Shown here piece by piece: positions 23,347-33,250 of a DNA stretch of 60,354 nucleotides; within the stretch, counting starts at the first letter, position 1, and the number at the start of each line of letters is the position of its first letter. The notes below the pieces were generated by a model. It did not search any database, had not been told where the DNA came from, and saw only the letters and a program-made list of their open reading frames with translations. Source of the DNA: Chara braunii (Eukaryota; Streptophyta; Charophyceae; Charales; Characeae); contig BFEA01000056.1 in the NCBI GenBank assembly GCA_003427395.1, positions 2,450,812 through 2,511,165 on the forward strand. The letters are read 5' to 3'. The translations under genes were made by a program, and so were the position numbers.

Positions 23347-24416
23347 AAGGCAATGTCCTGGCTGCCAAAAATCATGAAGCAATGCTGAAATCTGTGAAGG
23401 ACGGGACGGGGCCGATCACTGGTTAACAAGTCAAAGGGGAAGAGGGGTATAATGTGGGTGGCATGGGCTGCGGGAGTAAGAGGGAACAGGCTTTGGTACC
23501 GGTGAATAGAGTTGTCCTACTGATGAACTAGGGGGGGTTGGAAGGAACAGGGTAGTCCTACAAATGAACTAAAGGGAAGATTGGGAGCAGGGTGGTCCTA
23601 CATATGAACTAAGGGGACTGCATGGTTCGCTATAGGTTAAGGGGGAAAAGAGTTCAGGGAACAGGGAACTTCTATTGATGTTCTATTGGGTAAGGGAAAC
23701 GGTGTTCAGGAAAACAGGGTATTTCTATTTATGTTCTAGTATGTACGGGAAATGGTGTTCAGGAAAACAGGGTATTTCTAATGATGTTCTACAGGGTTGT
23801 CAAAGTCAGGACAAATAAAAATGAAAATGTTTGTTCAGGATGCGAAGGCTGGTGTGTCCGAAGGAGTCGGAAGCAGAATCTTGTGTAGGAACAAAGTGTC
23901 CAAGTGTCTTGAAAGGGGGTCTGCAGCGGTCTTCAGCAGCTGCGATAGGTAGAAGTCCAAGAAGCGCAGTAGTAGTTCAAGTGTCAAGGTCCAAGTGCTA
24001 TGGTGCGTCCGGTACACGAACTGCAATGAGGTCTGATCAAGGAAGTCGCAGACTGATGCAAAGATCCATGTCACAAGTTGCTGCTACAGTAAGTCCGCGA
24101 GTCGGGGATGCCGGCCAATGAAACAGCATGGTGGCCAAACCAGCTGCATAATCTCCATGAACAGTGAGGCAGCAGGCCATCCTCCTCGTGCGCTTGCCAT
24201 TAGATCCTTTATCGCCGGCGTCACGCAAGTTCACAAGCATTGGACAAGAGAGACAAGGTAGTGGAGAGGACAGATGGGACAAGGCTAGGCGAGGGCAAGG
24301 GCAGATCAGACATCANGNATGAGGATCAAGGGAAGGGTGGACTGGGTTCAAGGGTGTGTGTAGAGCAGGGTTGCAAGGGTTTTTTGCGGGGGTTTATGCC
24401 ATAGTGATATAGGTAT
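23347..24416 (-). other. Chromovirus 3' untranslated region with tandem repeats
   Basis: Between the chromodomain and the polypurine tract. It contains imperfect tandem units: GGTCCTACANATGAACTAA at 23550-23610, and a roughly 60-bp unit with GTGTTCAGGAAAACAGGGTA at about 23640-23790. No coding domain recognised. Confidence 0.65.
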
Positions 24417-25723
24417 CTAGGACATAGGATTAGCACGATCATAGGCGNGGACAAGTTTCATGGCGTTCTTAAGATTAGAGAGAGGTTCCCATGTNGNTTC
24501 TTCGTCGNNGTATNCGGTCCANTTGACTTTGTATTCNGTGATTGGTTCCGGATGATCAGATACCTGAGTGGTTCGTCGGCCGATGATGGTTTCGACAACG
24601 AATTCAGGGCCTGTGGGTAGCATGATTGGTGGAGGTCTAGGATATGGGCGATCGACGAATGGAGCGGGGATTCATGGTATTCTTTAAGGTACTCGACATA
24701 GAAGACTGGGTGGACACGACTCATGTCACGGGGGGGTTGGAGTTTGTAGTTGACGGGGGAGGTTTGTTCAATGATGAGGAAGGGACCGAGCCACTTGTTC
24801 GAGAGTTTCTTGGACAAGCCTTGTTCAGGTTCGAAGCGTTTGGCAGAAAGCCAGACTTTGTCCCCTACTTTGAATGACACGTCACGTCTGTGNTTGTTAG
24901 TCTTGTTGGCTTGTTGTTCTTGTGTTCTTTCAAGGGCTTCGGTTGCTTCTTCGAGGTGTCTGTTCATTGTTCCTATCCATTCATTGAGAGAGGGGCAAGG
25001 GGTGGAGGGGCTGAGCTGCGAGGGAAGCAAAAAATCAGAGGGCAAGCGGGGATGGTAGCCAAGGTCGAGGTAGAAAGGGGACATGCCAGTAGAGGGGCAG
25101 ACAGCATTGTTGTAGGCAATTTCCGCGGCTGTGAGCAACTGATCCCAATTGTGTTGGTGTGGATAACAATACTTCCGCAGGATTCTTTGGAGTGTATCGT
25201 TCATCTTCTCTGTTTGTCCATCGGTCTATGGGTGGAATGCAGTGCTATACATGAGCATGGTTCCGTAGGCCGTGAAGAGGTGTTTCCAGAATTGTGAGAG
25301 GAAGCGAGGATCACGATCACTGATGATGTTCTCGGGGAGGCCGTGATGGCGAGCAACATGGTCGAAGAAGAGTGTGGCGACGTCTTTGGCACTGTGCGAG
25401 GTCGTGCAAGGGATGAAGTGGGCACGTTTGGTCAAGCGGCANACAATGACGTAGATGCAATCATGCCCGCGGNCGGTCTTGGGGAGGCCGCACACGAAGT
25501 CCATGGAGATGGACTGCCACCGGTGAGTTGGGATGGGCAATGATTGGACCTTGCCGGGTTTGGCCCGGTTCGAGCGGTAGGCAGCTTGACACGTGGGGCA
25601 CAAGCAAATGTATGCCTTAACGTCGGCGAGTAGGGAAGGCCAGTAGAAGTAGCGGGACATGGTGTCGAAGGTCTTCTGGAAACCGAGATGTCTTGTGGTC
25701 TTGGCGTCGTGGTGCTCGACCAA
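24417..25723 (-). pseudogene. Chromovirus integrase and chromodomain (broken)
   Basis: Zinc-binding HHCC region (HH, then CPTC), then the catalytic core: DFVCGLP (first Asp at about 25501), DRDPRFLSQFW (second Asp) and TDGQTEKMN (Glu at 25208-25210). A TAG at 25226-25228 interrupts the core six codons before that Glu, probably from a CAG codon. Downstream come a GPF module (KWLGPFLIIEQ) and, after a frame change at about 24620, a chromodomain with TWEPLSNLKNA. Integrase inserts the cDNA; the chromodomain is thought to guide it to modified histones. Several single Ns fall in the chromodomain. Confidence 0.9.
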
Positions 25724-25734
25724 CAGCTGAGTAC

Positions 25735-26472
25735 GAGGGCCTCGTGCGTCGGGGATGCAAAAACACGAGTGCCTTTGGTATCAATGTAGAGGAGATTGTT
25801 GTGAAGGGAGTAGTCGGGAACTGAGTCAAGATCGCGGAGCTTGTTGTAAATGGTGGCGAAGTCTGGGCAGGAGAGATAGCCTTGGGTGTATCGATGATGA
25901 AGCGATGGAAGGAATTGAATACGAGTCATGGTGGCGTAGACTTTCTTGCAGGGCTTGTGGTCGGGTCGTCGCGAGAGGGCATCGACAATGCGGTTGCTTT
26001 TGCCGGGGGTATGGCAAATACTGAATGTGAACTGGGCAAGGAAGTCTAGCCAGCGGGCTTGGCGTGGAGTGATATCTTTCTTGGAGAGGATGGAGGAGAC
26101 GATGGTGTTGTCAGTGCGGATGGTGAAGTATTGCCCGTCGAGGTACGGGCGCCAGACTGTGAGGGCGTGAATCACGGCAAGGAGTTCCTTCTCNTTGGAG
26201 GGGTAATTCATCTCCGCGNNAAGNAGCTTCTTGCTTGCGAAGGCGATAGGGTATNCGCCAGGTGGAGCCTCGGGGTGAGTGGGCGAGTCCTTGATGGANG
26301 GGGTCTCNNNGGTGTCGCGGGGGAAATGTTGGGACAGTACAGCTCCGATGGCGAAGTTGGAGGCGTCAGTGGTGACATAGAAATGGCGAGTGGGGTCGGC
26401 GATCTTGAGAACAAGGGCCGTGGTGATGGTTTGCTTGAGTAAGTCGAAGCTTGTTGGCGGCAATCGTTCCAA
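25735..26472 (-). pseudogene. Chromovirus RNase H and linker
   Basis: RNase H-like domain of Ty3/gypsy pol: TTDASNFAIGAVLSQH (Asp at about 26367), KELLAVIHAL and the IRTDN motif, followed by HTPGKSNRIVDALSRRP and the linker toward the integrase zinc finger. It lies in a different frame from both the RT (change at about 26480) and the integrase (change at about 25735). Single Ns occur at 26194-26310. Confidence 0.9.
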
Positions 26473-27655
26473 TGGAAAGGCTCGTCCTTGCGGGTGAGTT
26501 CGTGGAGAGGGTAAGAGATCTCAAAAAGGTGCGAATGAACGGGCGGTAATAATTCGCAAGGCCAAGGAAGGAACGGAGTTGGAGGAGGGTCTTGGGTGGG
26601 GGGTACTCGACGAGGGCTGTGACCTTTGAGGGGTCCATACGGATGCCTTTAGCGGAGACAATATGGCCGAGGTATTCGAAGCTCGAAGCGACAAACGTAC
26701 ATTTGCTGAGCTTCGCGTAGAATTTTTGCTCTCGGAGGATCACGAGGACTTGGCGGAGGTGTTGAAGGTGGGACTTGAAGGTGGGGCTGAAGACAAGGAT
26801 GTCATCAAGGTAGACAACGACACAGACTTCGAGGAGGTTGCGGAAAATGTGGTTCATGGTGGATTGAAAGGTAGCGGGGGCATTCGTGAGTCCGAAGGGC
26901 ATCACGAGGAACTCGTAGTGCCCGAACCGAGAGCGAAAGGCGGTCTTATGAGTGTCCTCCTCGCAGATACGGATCTGGTGGAAGCCACTACGAAGGTCGA
27001 TCTTGGTAAAGTACTTGACTCCACAGAGACGATCAAGGAGCTCGAAAATTTGAGGTAGGGAGTACTTGTTCTTGATCGTGATCCGGTTCAAGGCGCGGTA
27101 GTCTGTGCACATGCGGAGTTCCGAAGTTCCACCTTTCTTGACGAAAAGGCAGCTGGTTCCGAAGGGGGATGAACTTGGCTTAATGAACCCTTTTTCAAGG
27201 AGTTCACCGAGTTGCCGTTTCATTTCTTCGTCTTCGGGGACAGAGAGTTGGTATGGAGGGCGGCAAGGTGGAGAATGTCCGGGTTCCAAATCAATGGTAT
27301 GCGATACGCCACGATCCGGAGGTAGTCTGGCGGGTAAGGACTCAAGGACGTCCCTGAACTCGTCGAGGATTGCAGTGATGGCGGTGTTGGAGGGCGGGGC
27401 TTGATCGGGTTTGTCCGTCGGGAGTAAGTCCTTGAGACTTTCGCGATCAAGGACAAGACAGTAGTAGGCGGAGTCGGGGTTTAGGAGAGCCATGTGGAGG
27501 AATTGGTGCGGGGTGACAAAGCCTTGGGAGGTCGAATATGGGAGATAGGGGATGTCAATGGTTGTGGCGGGGGGGTTGGTGAGGCGAAGGAAGTTGGGGT
27601 GGAATGTGTATGGCATGTAGCGGTCCAGCCACAGGGTCCTAAGACGATGTCGCAC
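26473..27655 (-). pseudogene. Chromovirus reverse transcriptase
   Basis: Longest intact part of pol, about 390 codons. It shows the canonical RT blocks: SPFGTSCLFVKK, RMCTDYRALN, KIDLRSGFHQIR, FLVMPFGLTNAPATFQ, the catalytic YLDD at 26801-26812, and FLGLANYYRPFI at the connection. It copies element RNA to DNA. The frame shifts relative to the protease at about 27640 and relative to RNase H at about 26480. Confidence 0.95.
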
Positions 27656-28062
27656 ATCCAGTGCATGACATCAAGCGAGACCTGACTGCGGAGGGTTCCG
27701 ACGGTCATGATGGTCTCGGGAACCGTGCGGTCTACTACGACGGCGGTGTCTTTATCCCCTAGGTGAATCGTGATCGGGGAGTCATAGCCGGTAGAGGTAA
27801 GACCAGCTTTGCGGACACACGCGTCGGTGATGAAGTTACTGGTGGCTCCTATGTCGAGGAGGGCCCGGAACTTAGTTGTAGGCGCACCAAGGGTGGCAGC
27901 GATGAATTTGAGGTGGAAACGAGATGAGTGGGCGGTGGAGATGATGGTGTTGAGGCGACGTTCTACGTTGCCTATTCGAACAAGCCGATCGTGTCGGGCT
28001 TGTTCCTCGACAACATCGAAGAAGGTGATAGTGGATGCTTTTGGAGAAGGGTAGAGGAGCAT
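27640..28062 (-). pseudogene. Chromovirus aspartic protease
   Basis: Retropepsin-like segment with ALLDIGATSNFI (catalytic Asp at about 27855; DIGA in place of the usual DSGA/DTGA) followed by the second conserved hydrophobic strand (CDIVLGP). It is in the same frame as the zinc knuckle upstream. A frameshift near 27640 separates it from the RT. Confidence 0.85.
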
Positions 28063-28239
28063 GAGGTAGGAGGTGTTTGCGATGCTTGGGAATCGTTCGG
28101 TGGAGGGGTCGTTGCCGGAGAGGGGGAAGGCAAGCGAATCGTCGATGTCAGATGGGCCATCGGTGCGACGAAGGATGTCACTGATGGGTAGGCTGACAGA
28201 TGCAATGTTGATGTCAGGTCAATGTCCTGGGGACTGTGT

Positions 28240-29930
28240 TCATGATGAGGAGGGGCCCGCGCTTGCCGATGGCGGTGATGCGGAGGTTGCGGGTCGCGCG
28301 GAGGCGAACTGACGGGTGAATCGTGCGGCGTTGGGGCAGTTGGTTTGTTGGTGCCCCAATTGGCGACAACGACAGCAACCCCCTTTTGCTTGGAGGTAGG
28401 TGCGCTCCTCGGGGGTGAGTTTCTTGAGGCGGGAGGGTGGGGTAGATGAGGGTGGTCGAGAGCTGCGATCTCTGCACTCCATTCTCATGAACTGGACGAC
28501 ATCGAGTTCCTCGGAAGTGAGGGATGAAGAGTCAAGTGAATCGAAAGATGCGTCGAGGTCAGATGTGGTGAACTCGTCTNAGGAAGTGATGGAGGTGGTG
28601 TCTTCGGGGTGATGTGGCGGAAAAAGCGAGTGCGGGAGGTGCCAGGATGGGCCTATTGGTGGGGGTGGAGGAATCGATCATGGTGGAGCATGCGAGAGAG
28701 GAGGTCAGCAAGGGGCACGTCGGGTTCGTGGGCGAGGGCGGTTGCAAGGTCTTTGTGGCATACTCGTTTGATGCGGGAGATGAACGCATAGTCGGGAATG
28801 GCGGTGAGAGGGAGGTGGTGTTGGAGGGAGCGGACGTATTGGACGAAGCGGTCCTTGGGACTGGTCTGGCGGAGGTGGCAGAATTGTTCAAGGTGGTCGT
28901 CAACGGTTTTCTGGGGGCGAAAGGTGGCAGTGAGGAGGGTGGCCCTTAAGAGGAAGGTGGGGCGTGGTCCTCCAGACTCGGCGGTTGCTAGCTTCAGCCA
29001 CCCACCATTTGGCTGCATTGCCGAGGAGGCGGGAGGTGGCAATGGGGGGCCAGTGGGCAAGGGGCATGTGGTGGAGCTGGCAATCTGAAGCAGGGTTAGG
29101 AAGAGGAAACCGTCCTCGTGGGGGAGGCCGGAGAAGCAGGGTTAGGAAGAGGAAACCGTCCTCGTGGGCCAGATCGGAAGGAACGGGGGATTTCCCCGTC
29201 GCGGTGAACGATCTGCGCGAGGGTGTTGAAGTTGAGGTTATCGGGGTAGTGTCATAGCAAGTGTGGTCGATTTGGTTGTTGTCCTCAGGGAGGTAGTTGG
29301 GTGGAAGTTGTGGCATTGCGGGGAAAGCCCCGGAGGTGATTTGCTAATAGGTGGGACGGATGGTGGGGATGGTGGAGGTGGTCATGATGGGTTGGGAGAG
29401 GGTTTGGGAGTGCGAGGGGAGACAAGGAGTGACTTTGATGGGCGTGGAATGAGGAGGTGTGCTGGATGCGCTGGATGAGGGAGGAGGTGGAGGGAACGGA
29501 ACGATGGTGGGGATTGAAGGGTTGGTGGATGTGGCGGTAGAGTTGCTAGGACTGGAGGAGGTCGGCCCGAAGGTGTTGCTAGAGGCGGCAGTGGAGGTTG
29601 GAGTAGTTTGCGTGGTGGTGAAGACCGTGATTGGGGGGGGGTCCCTTCGAGCGTGGTGACGCGGTCGCATAAGGATGACACATTGGTCTTTATGTCGTTG
29701 AGAGAGGCGGTGACAGAGTTGAGTGCGTGGAGGATGGCAAAGAGGTCAGGTGGCGGTGTTTGCTGGTGGTTGTTCGCCGACGAGGTTGCGGGCGATGCTA
29801 TCGACTGAGCCGGTGCGGATGTCAAACATGTTGATGGAGGATGTGGCCATGTCGGGGGAAGGCGGGGTGGGGGACGTGGCCTGAACGTGGGTGGAAGATG
29901 CAGCAGCAGCGGTGGCGGCGCCGACAGCAT
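28240..29930 (-). pseudogene. Chromovirus gag with CCHC zinc knuckle
   Basis: N-terminal Pro/Thr-rich region with a coiled-coil-like segment (ILHALNSVTASLNDIKTNVS), a capsid region (LGNAAKWWVAEASN; VDDHLEQFCHLRQTSPKDRF; YAFISRIKRVCHKDLA) and a zinc knuckle CCRCRQLGHQQTNC at about 28360-28380. The frame changes at least twice. One change coincides with a 46-bp tandem duplication (29087 and 29133; 36 bp identical), which by its length alone shifts the frame. Gag packages the element RNA. Confidence 0.85.
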
Positions 29931-29939
29931 GTTGGGAGT

Positions 29940-30967
29940 TCTTGGTTTATTTTTTCACAAAAATAAAAATAAATAAATAAATAAATAAAATAAATGCTGA
30001 ACAGAAAAAGATAATTAATTTTGAAAAAATAATTTATGTACAAGAAAACATGAAATTTCAAAACAAAATATTTTTAAATAACGAAGAAAAAAAATTAATT
30101 CGAATTATTTTTGAATTTTCAAAAGAAATATCAAAAAAGAATTAATAAATACGTAGTCAAATGTCAATATATTTGCTTACCAAATATGTTTTAAATTCAA
30201 ATTTCAAAAAATATTTAATTTCCGATAATTAATTAACTTCGGAATTTAGATGTTAAAAGAATTGGGGGTCTATAAAATATTTCAAAATTAAAATTCCCTA
30301 TTTGGATTTTCGAAAAAGGAATAGAATTGAAGATTTCCGAAAATTGGCAAAAATGAAAATTTCAGGATTTTTCTTTTTTTTGTCTATTTTTAAGATTTTA
30401 TTCGAATACGAAACTATTTCGAAGAATGAAGGAACAAAGAATAATAAGAGTTTTAAAAAGTAATTTCTGATTAATTCCACGGTGCAAAACCCAAAATTTC
30501 GAGAAGGGATTAGGTACAATTCCAAAAATGAAATAGATAATTGAAAGAAAATTTCAAAATACATTTAGTGGAACAAATTTTCAAATTCAGAATTAGAGGA
30601 AAGATTTGGAAAAGGAAAAGCTATCAATACTAAGAATGTCAAGGGAACAAAGATCGCGAGAAATAGTTCTACTTAGAATGGGAGGTAATCTAACTAATTG
30701 CCTAATTCGTACGGATTGATTGCCCTTGTGTAAGGGGGTGCAGTGCGCAGCAGAGTGTAGGGTGCGCGGTGGGGTGAAGTTTGCAGTGGGAACGCGGGGG
30801 GTGTTGATAACTATCAAGGTGGGGGGATGGGACGCAACGGAAATGTGCGGGGGGAGGCACGCGGAGCAGGGGGTAAGTGCGTGCAGCGCGGGGGGAGCCT
30901 GCTAGGATGCGCGGAAGGGGAGGACAGGTCGAGATATCGGGGGAGGAGGAAGTCGAGATCGGGGCGG
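29940..30967 (-). other. Chromovirus 5' leader, AT-rich then GC-rich
   Basis: The region between gag and the 5' LTR. 29940-30700 is extremely AT-rich with no coding signal; 30720-30967 is GC-rich. I do not see a standard tRNA-Met primer-binding site; it may be in the adjoining gap. Confidence 0.55.
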
Positions 30968-31278
30968 NNNNNNNNNNNNNNNNNNNNNNNNNNNNNNNNN
31001 NNNNNNNNNNNNNNNNNNNNNNNNNNNNNNNNNNNNNNNNNNNNNNNNNNNNNNNNNNNNNNNNNNNNNNNNNNNNNNNNNNNNNNNNNNNNNNNNNNNN
31101 NNNNNNNNNNNNNNNNNNNNNNNNNNNNNNNNNNNNNNNNNNNNNNNNNNNNNNNNNNNNNNNNNNNNNNNNNNNNNNNNNNNNNNNNNNNNNNNNNNNN
31201 NNNNNNNNNNNNNNNNNNNNNNNNNNNNNNNNNNNNNNNNNNNNNNNNNNNNNNNNNNNNNNNNNNNNNNNNNNNNNN
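30968..31278. other. Assembly gap (311 N)
   Basis: Unresolved bases inside the chromovirus 5' LTR region. Open frames crossing it are artefacts. Confidence 0.99.
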
Positions 31279-31495
31279 GGGAGATCGTAGTCGGGGGGGG
31301 ATCGCGACAGCGGGAGAGGAGGAGAAGAAGAAGAAGAAGAAGAAGAAGAAGAAGAAGAAGAAGAAGAAGAAGAAGAAGAAGAAGAAGAAGAAGAAAAGAA
31401 ACGAGGAAGGAAGATAAGGGTGCCAGGCCGAGAACTGGATGCAACCAAAAAGGAAAAGATAAACTAGGGATCGAGCCCTGCGGAAGTCCGTAACA
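31279..31495 (-). repeat. Chromovirus 5' LTR, partial, with (GAA)n
   Basis: The last 80 bp match the 3' LTR (GGTGCCAGGCCGAGAAC; ATCGAGCCCTG; GAAGTCCGTAACA), with an extra ~12 bp. The preceding part is a (GAA)n microsatellite (31323-31395) and G-rich DNA not found in the other LTR. GGACG follows at 31496-31500. Confidence 0.6.
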
Positions 31496-31500
31496 GGACG

Positions 31501-33250
31501 CCTCACCGTACATGCTGCAAGGGGAACAGCAGCAGTCAATTAAATTTGAGTGTGCCTGATTTGGCTATTGTTCGTGCATCAAGATCTTTGGCAAGAAAGT
31601 TGAAGAACCTAATTATCGAATTGATCCCAGGGCTGGCCTTTGGATTGGCCGGGGGGCCCTCCGACGACCGGGTCCCTGCCTATCGAACCAAGCGGTCGAC
31701 CAACCTGGCAGGCACCCTGTCAATCCCAACGCATTTCATTTGGGAGCCACTTACCAGCGTTATTCCAGTTTCCCTCCACCAGCCCGACCTCTGACAGGCC
31801 ACTGCAACTACACCCAAAAAAAATTGCGGCCTTCGGACCCCGCGATTTCGATGAGACACAGCCGTTCCCCACCTTCAATCTGCGAAGATCAATCGCTGGG
31901 ATCGGCCGCAGCCTTTGATCCAAAACGTACGTCTGAAGGCCGCGACTTTCAAATTCAAACGCAGCCGATTTCCATCGTAGATCTGGCATATCGGAGGCAG
32001 GGATCGGCCGCGCTCAAAATTTCAAAAAGCGAGGCAATCAAAGTCCCCCCCTGCACCCAAGCTAACCACCATAGTCCCTACGCGAACCCCACCTGCCCCG
32101 CTTTTTGACGACATGCAGTGCGTTGACATCGCGCGCACTCTCGTGACGCTTCTTCGTCCTGCAGCTCGCCATTCCCGCCTGCGAGAAAGCACCAGGCCTC
32201 CACGACTGTCAGCCGCTCAAAAGTCAGGTAGTTTTTTTTGTGCTACATCTTTTTTTTCTTCTTCATCTTCTTTTTTGTTCTTCTTCTTCTTCTTTGATCA
32301 TCTTGGTTCCCAAAGGGAGAGACAAAGAGAGAGAGAGAGCGAGGGAGAGAGACTGCCAGCACGAACCTTTTGCTGCGCTGTTTCTTCTTCCTCTTATTCT
32401 TCATCTTTCTTGTCCTCTTCTTCTTTGTGTTCTCCATCTTTTCCTCCGTTTTTGTCGAGTTCTTGGAGAAAGGGAGAGAGAGGGGGGGAGAGAGAGAGAG
32501 AGAGAGAGAGACACCCACCCCCCATGAAGTTGCATGAAGTGCCATAAACCAATCTGAAAGACTGAAAGGATAACCCCCCCCCCGACGATCCGGATCCAAG
32601 AAAACTATCAAAAAAGAAAATTTCTGGCAGAAAAAGTTCCCATGTTTCCTGTCCATAGAGCTGCTAGTGGGCTCAACAGTTTTTTAGCTTCGTGCTCCAG
32701 TCTTCGGAAAATGCAGCGGTTTGGTTCACTTACTCCACATGTGCTCCAGATGTGCTCGTGATGTGCAACATCTTTCGAGGCTTGGCCCACTGTAACGCAA
32801 GGACAGGCCATGCCAGTCCCAAAAGATTCCAAGTCTCGGCCAAATCCGTTAAGCAAAAATCTTTGAAAAAAGACGCTCATAGATACGAGTGGTTTAAACC
32901 AGCGGTTCAGCAGAATTGCTCAGTTGATGGGAAAATGCACCTGCTGGAAAACAGGTCCAGCATCCCAGTGTTTACCTGATCAAGCTCAGATAGTGTACTT
33001 CTGACCAAGCGGGCCGATATTCCGCCTGAGGTACAGGATAGACAATTAGTGCTACTTGCATGTCCGCATCCCCTGTTACACACCCTTTATCTGCACATCT
33101 GAGTGCCTGTCAGGCAAGCTAGTTGTGTTTGCACAGAACAAAAACGCCTTCAGAAGGGACAAAACAGTGAAGTGCAGAAATAGCACCTATATCCACCTGC
33201 CCAATTTACACATTTGCAAAACAGAGGCCTTCCTCTGCTTGAGCAGAGCA
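31501..33250. other. Unassigned DNA with CT/GA-rich tract
   Basis: No gene recognised. 32225-32470 is T/C-rich (TTC repeats); 32464-32512 is a (GA)n-like tract. At 32940-32970 lies a copy of the GCTGGAAAACAGGTCCAGC hairpin motif seen at 18 and 44.6 kb. A protein-like minus-strand frame (32608-32880) is open but unrecognised. Confidence 0.45.

Larger units (their letters stand above)
22865..31495 (-). mobile_element. Ty3/gypsy chromovirus (degenerate, near full-length)
   Basis: On the minus strand the order is LTR, AT-rich leader, gag, protease, RT, RNase H, integrase, chromodomain, 3' untranslated region, polypurine tract, LTR. This is the Ty3/gypsy order, and the C-terminal chromodomain marks a chromovirus. 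Outer LTR ends are TG/CA. The 5-bp sequence GGACG flanks both (22860-22864 and 31496-31500), a plausible target-site duplication. The element cannot be active: frames change at several places, an in-frame TAG lies just before the integrase catalytic Glu, and bases are unresolved. The two LTRs agree only over their last ~80 bp, so the boundaries are less certain than the internal identity. Confidence 0.85.

Noticed and set aside
24644-29659. Plus-strand open frames across the chromovirus
   Set aside because: They are antisense shadows of the minus-strand gag-pol; all protein motifs are on the minus strand.
30702-31539. Long frames encoding poly-Lys, poly-Ser or poly-Phe
   Set aside because: They are translations of (GAA)n and the N gap within the chromovirus LTR.
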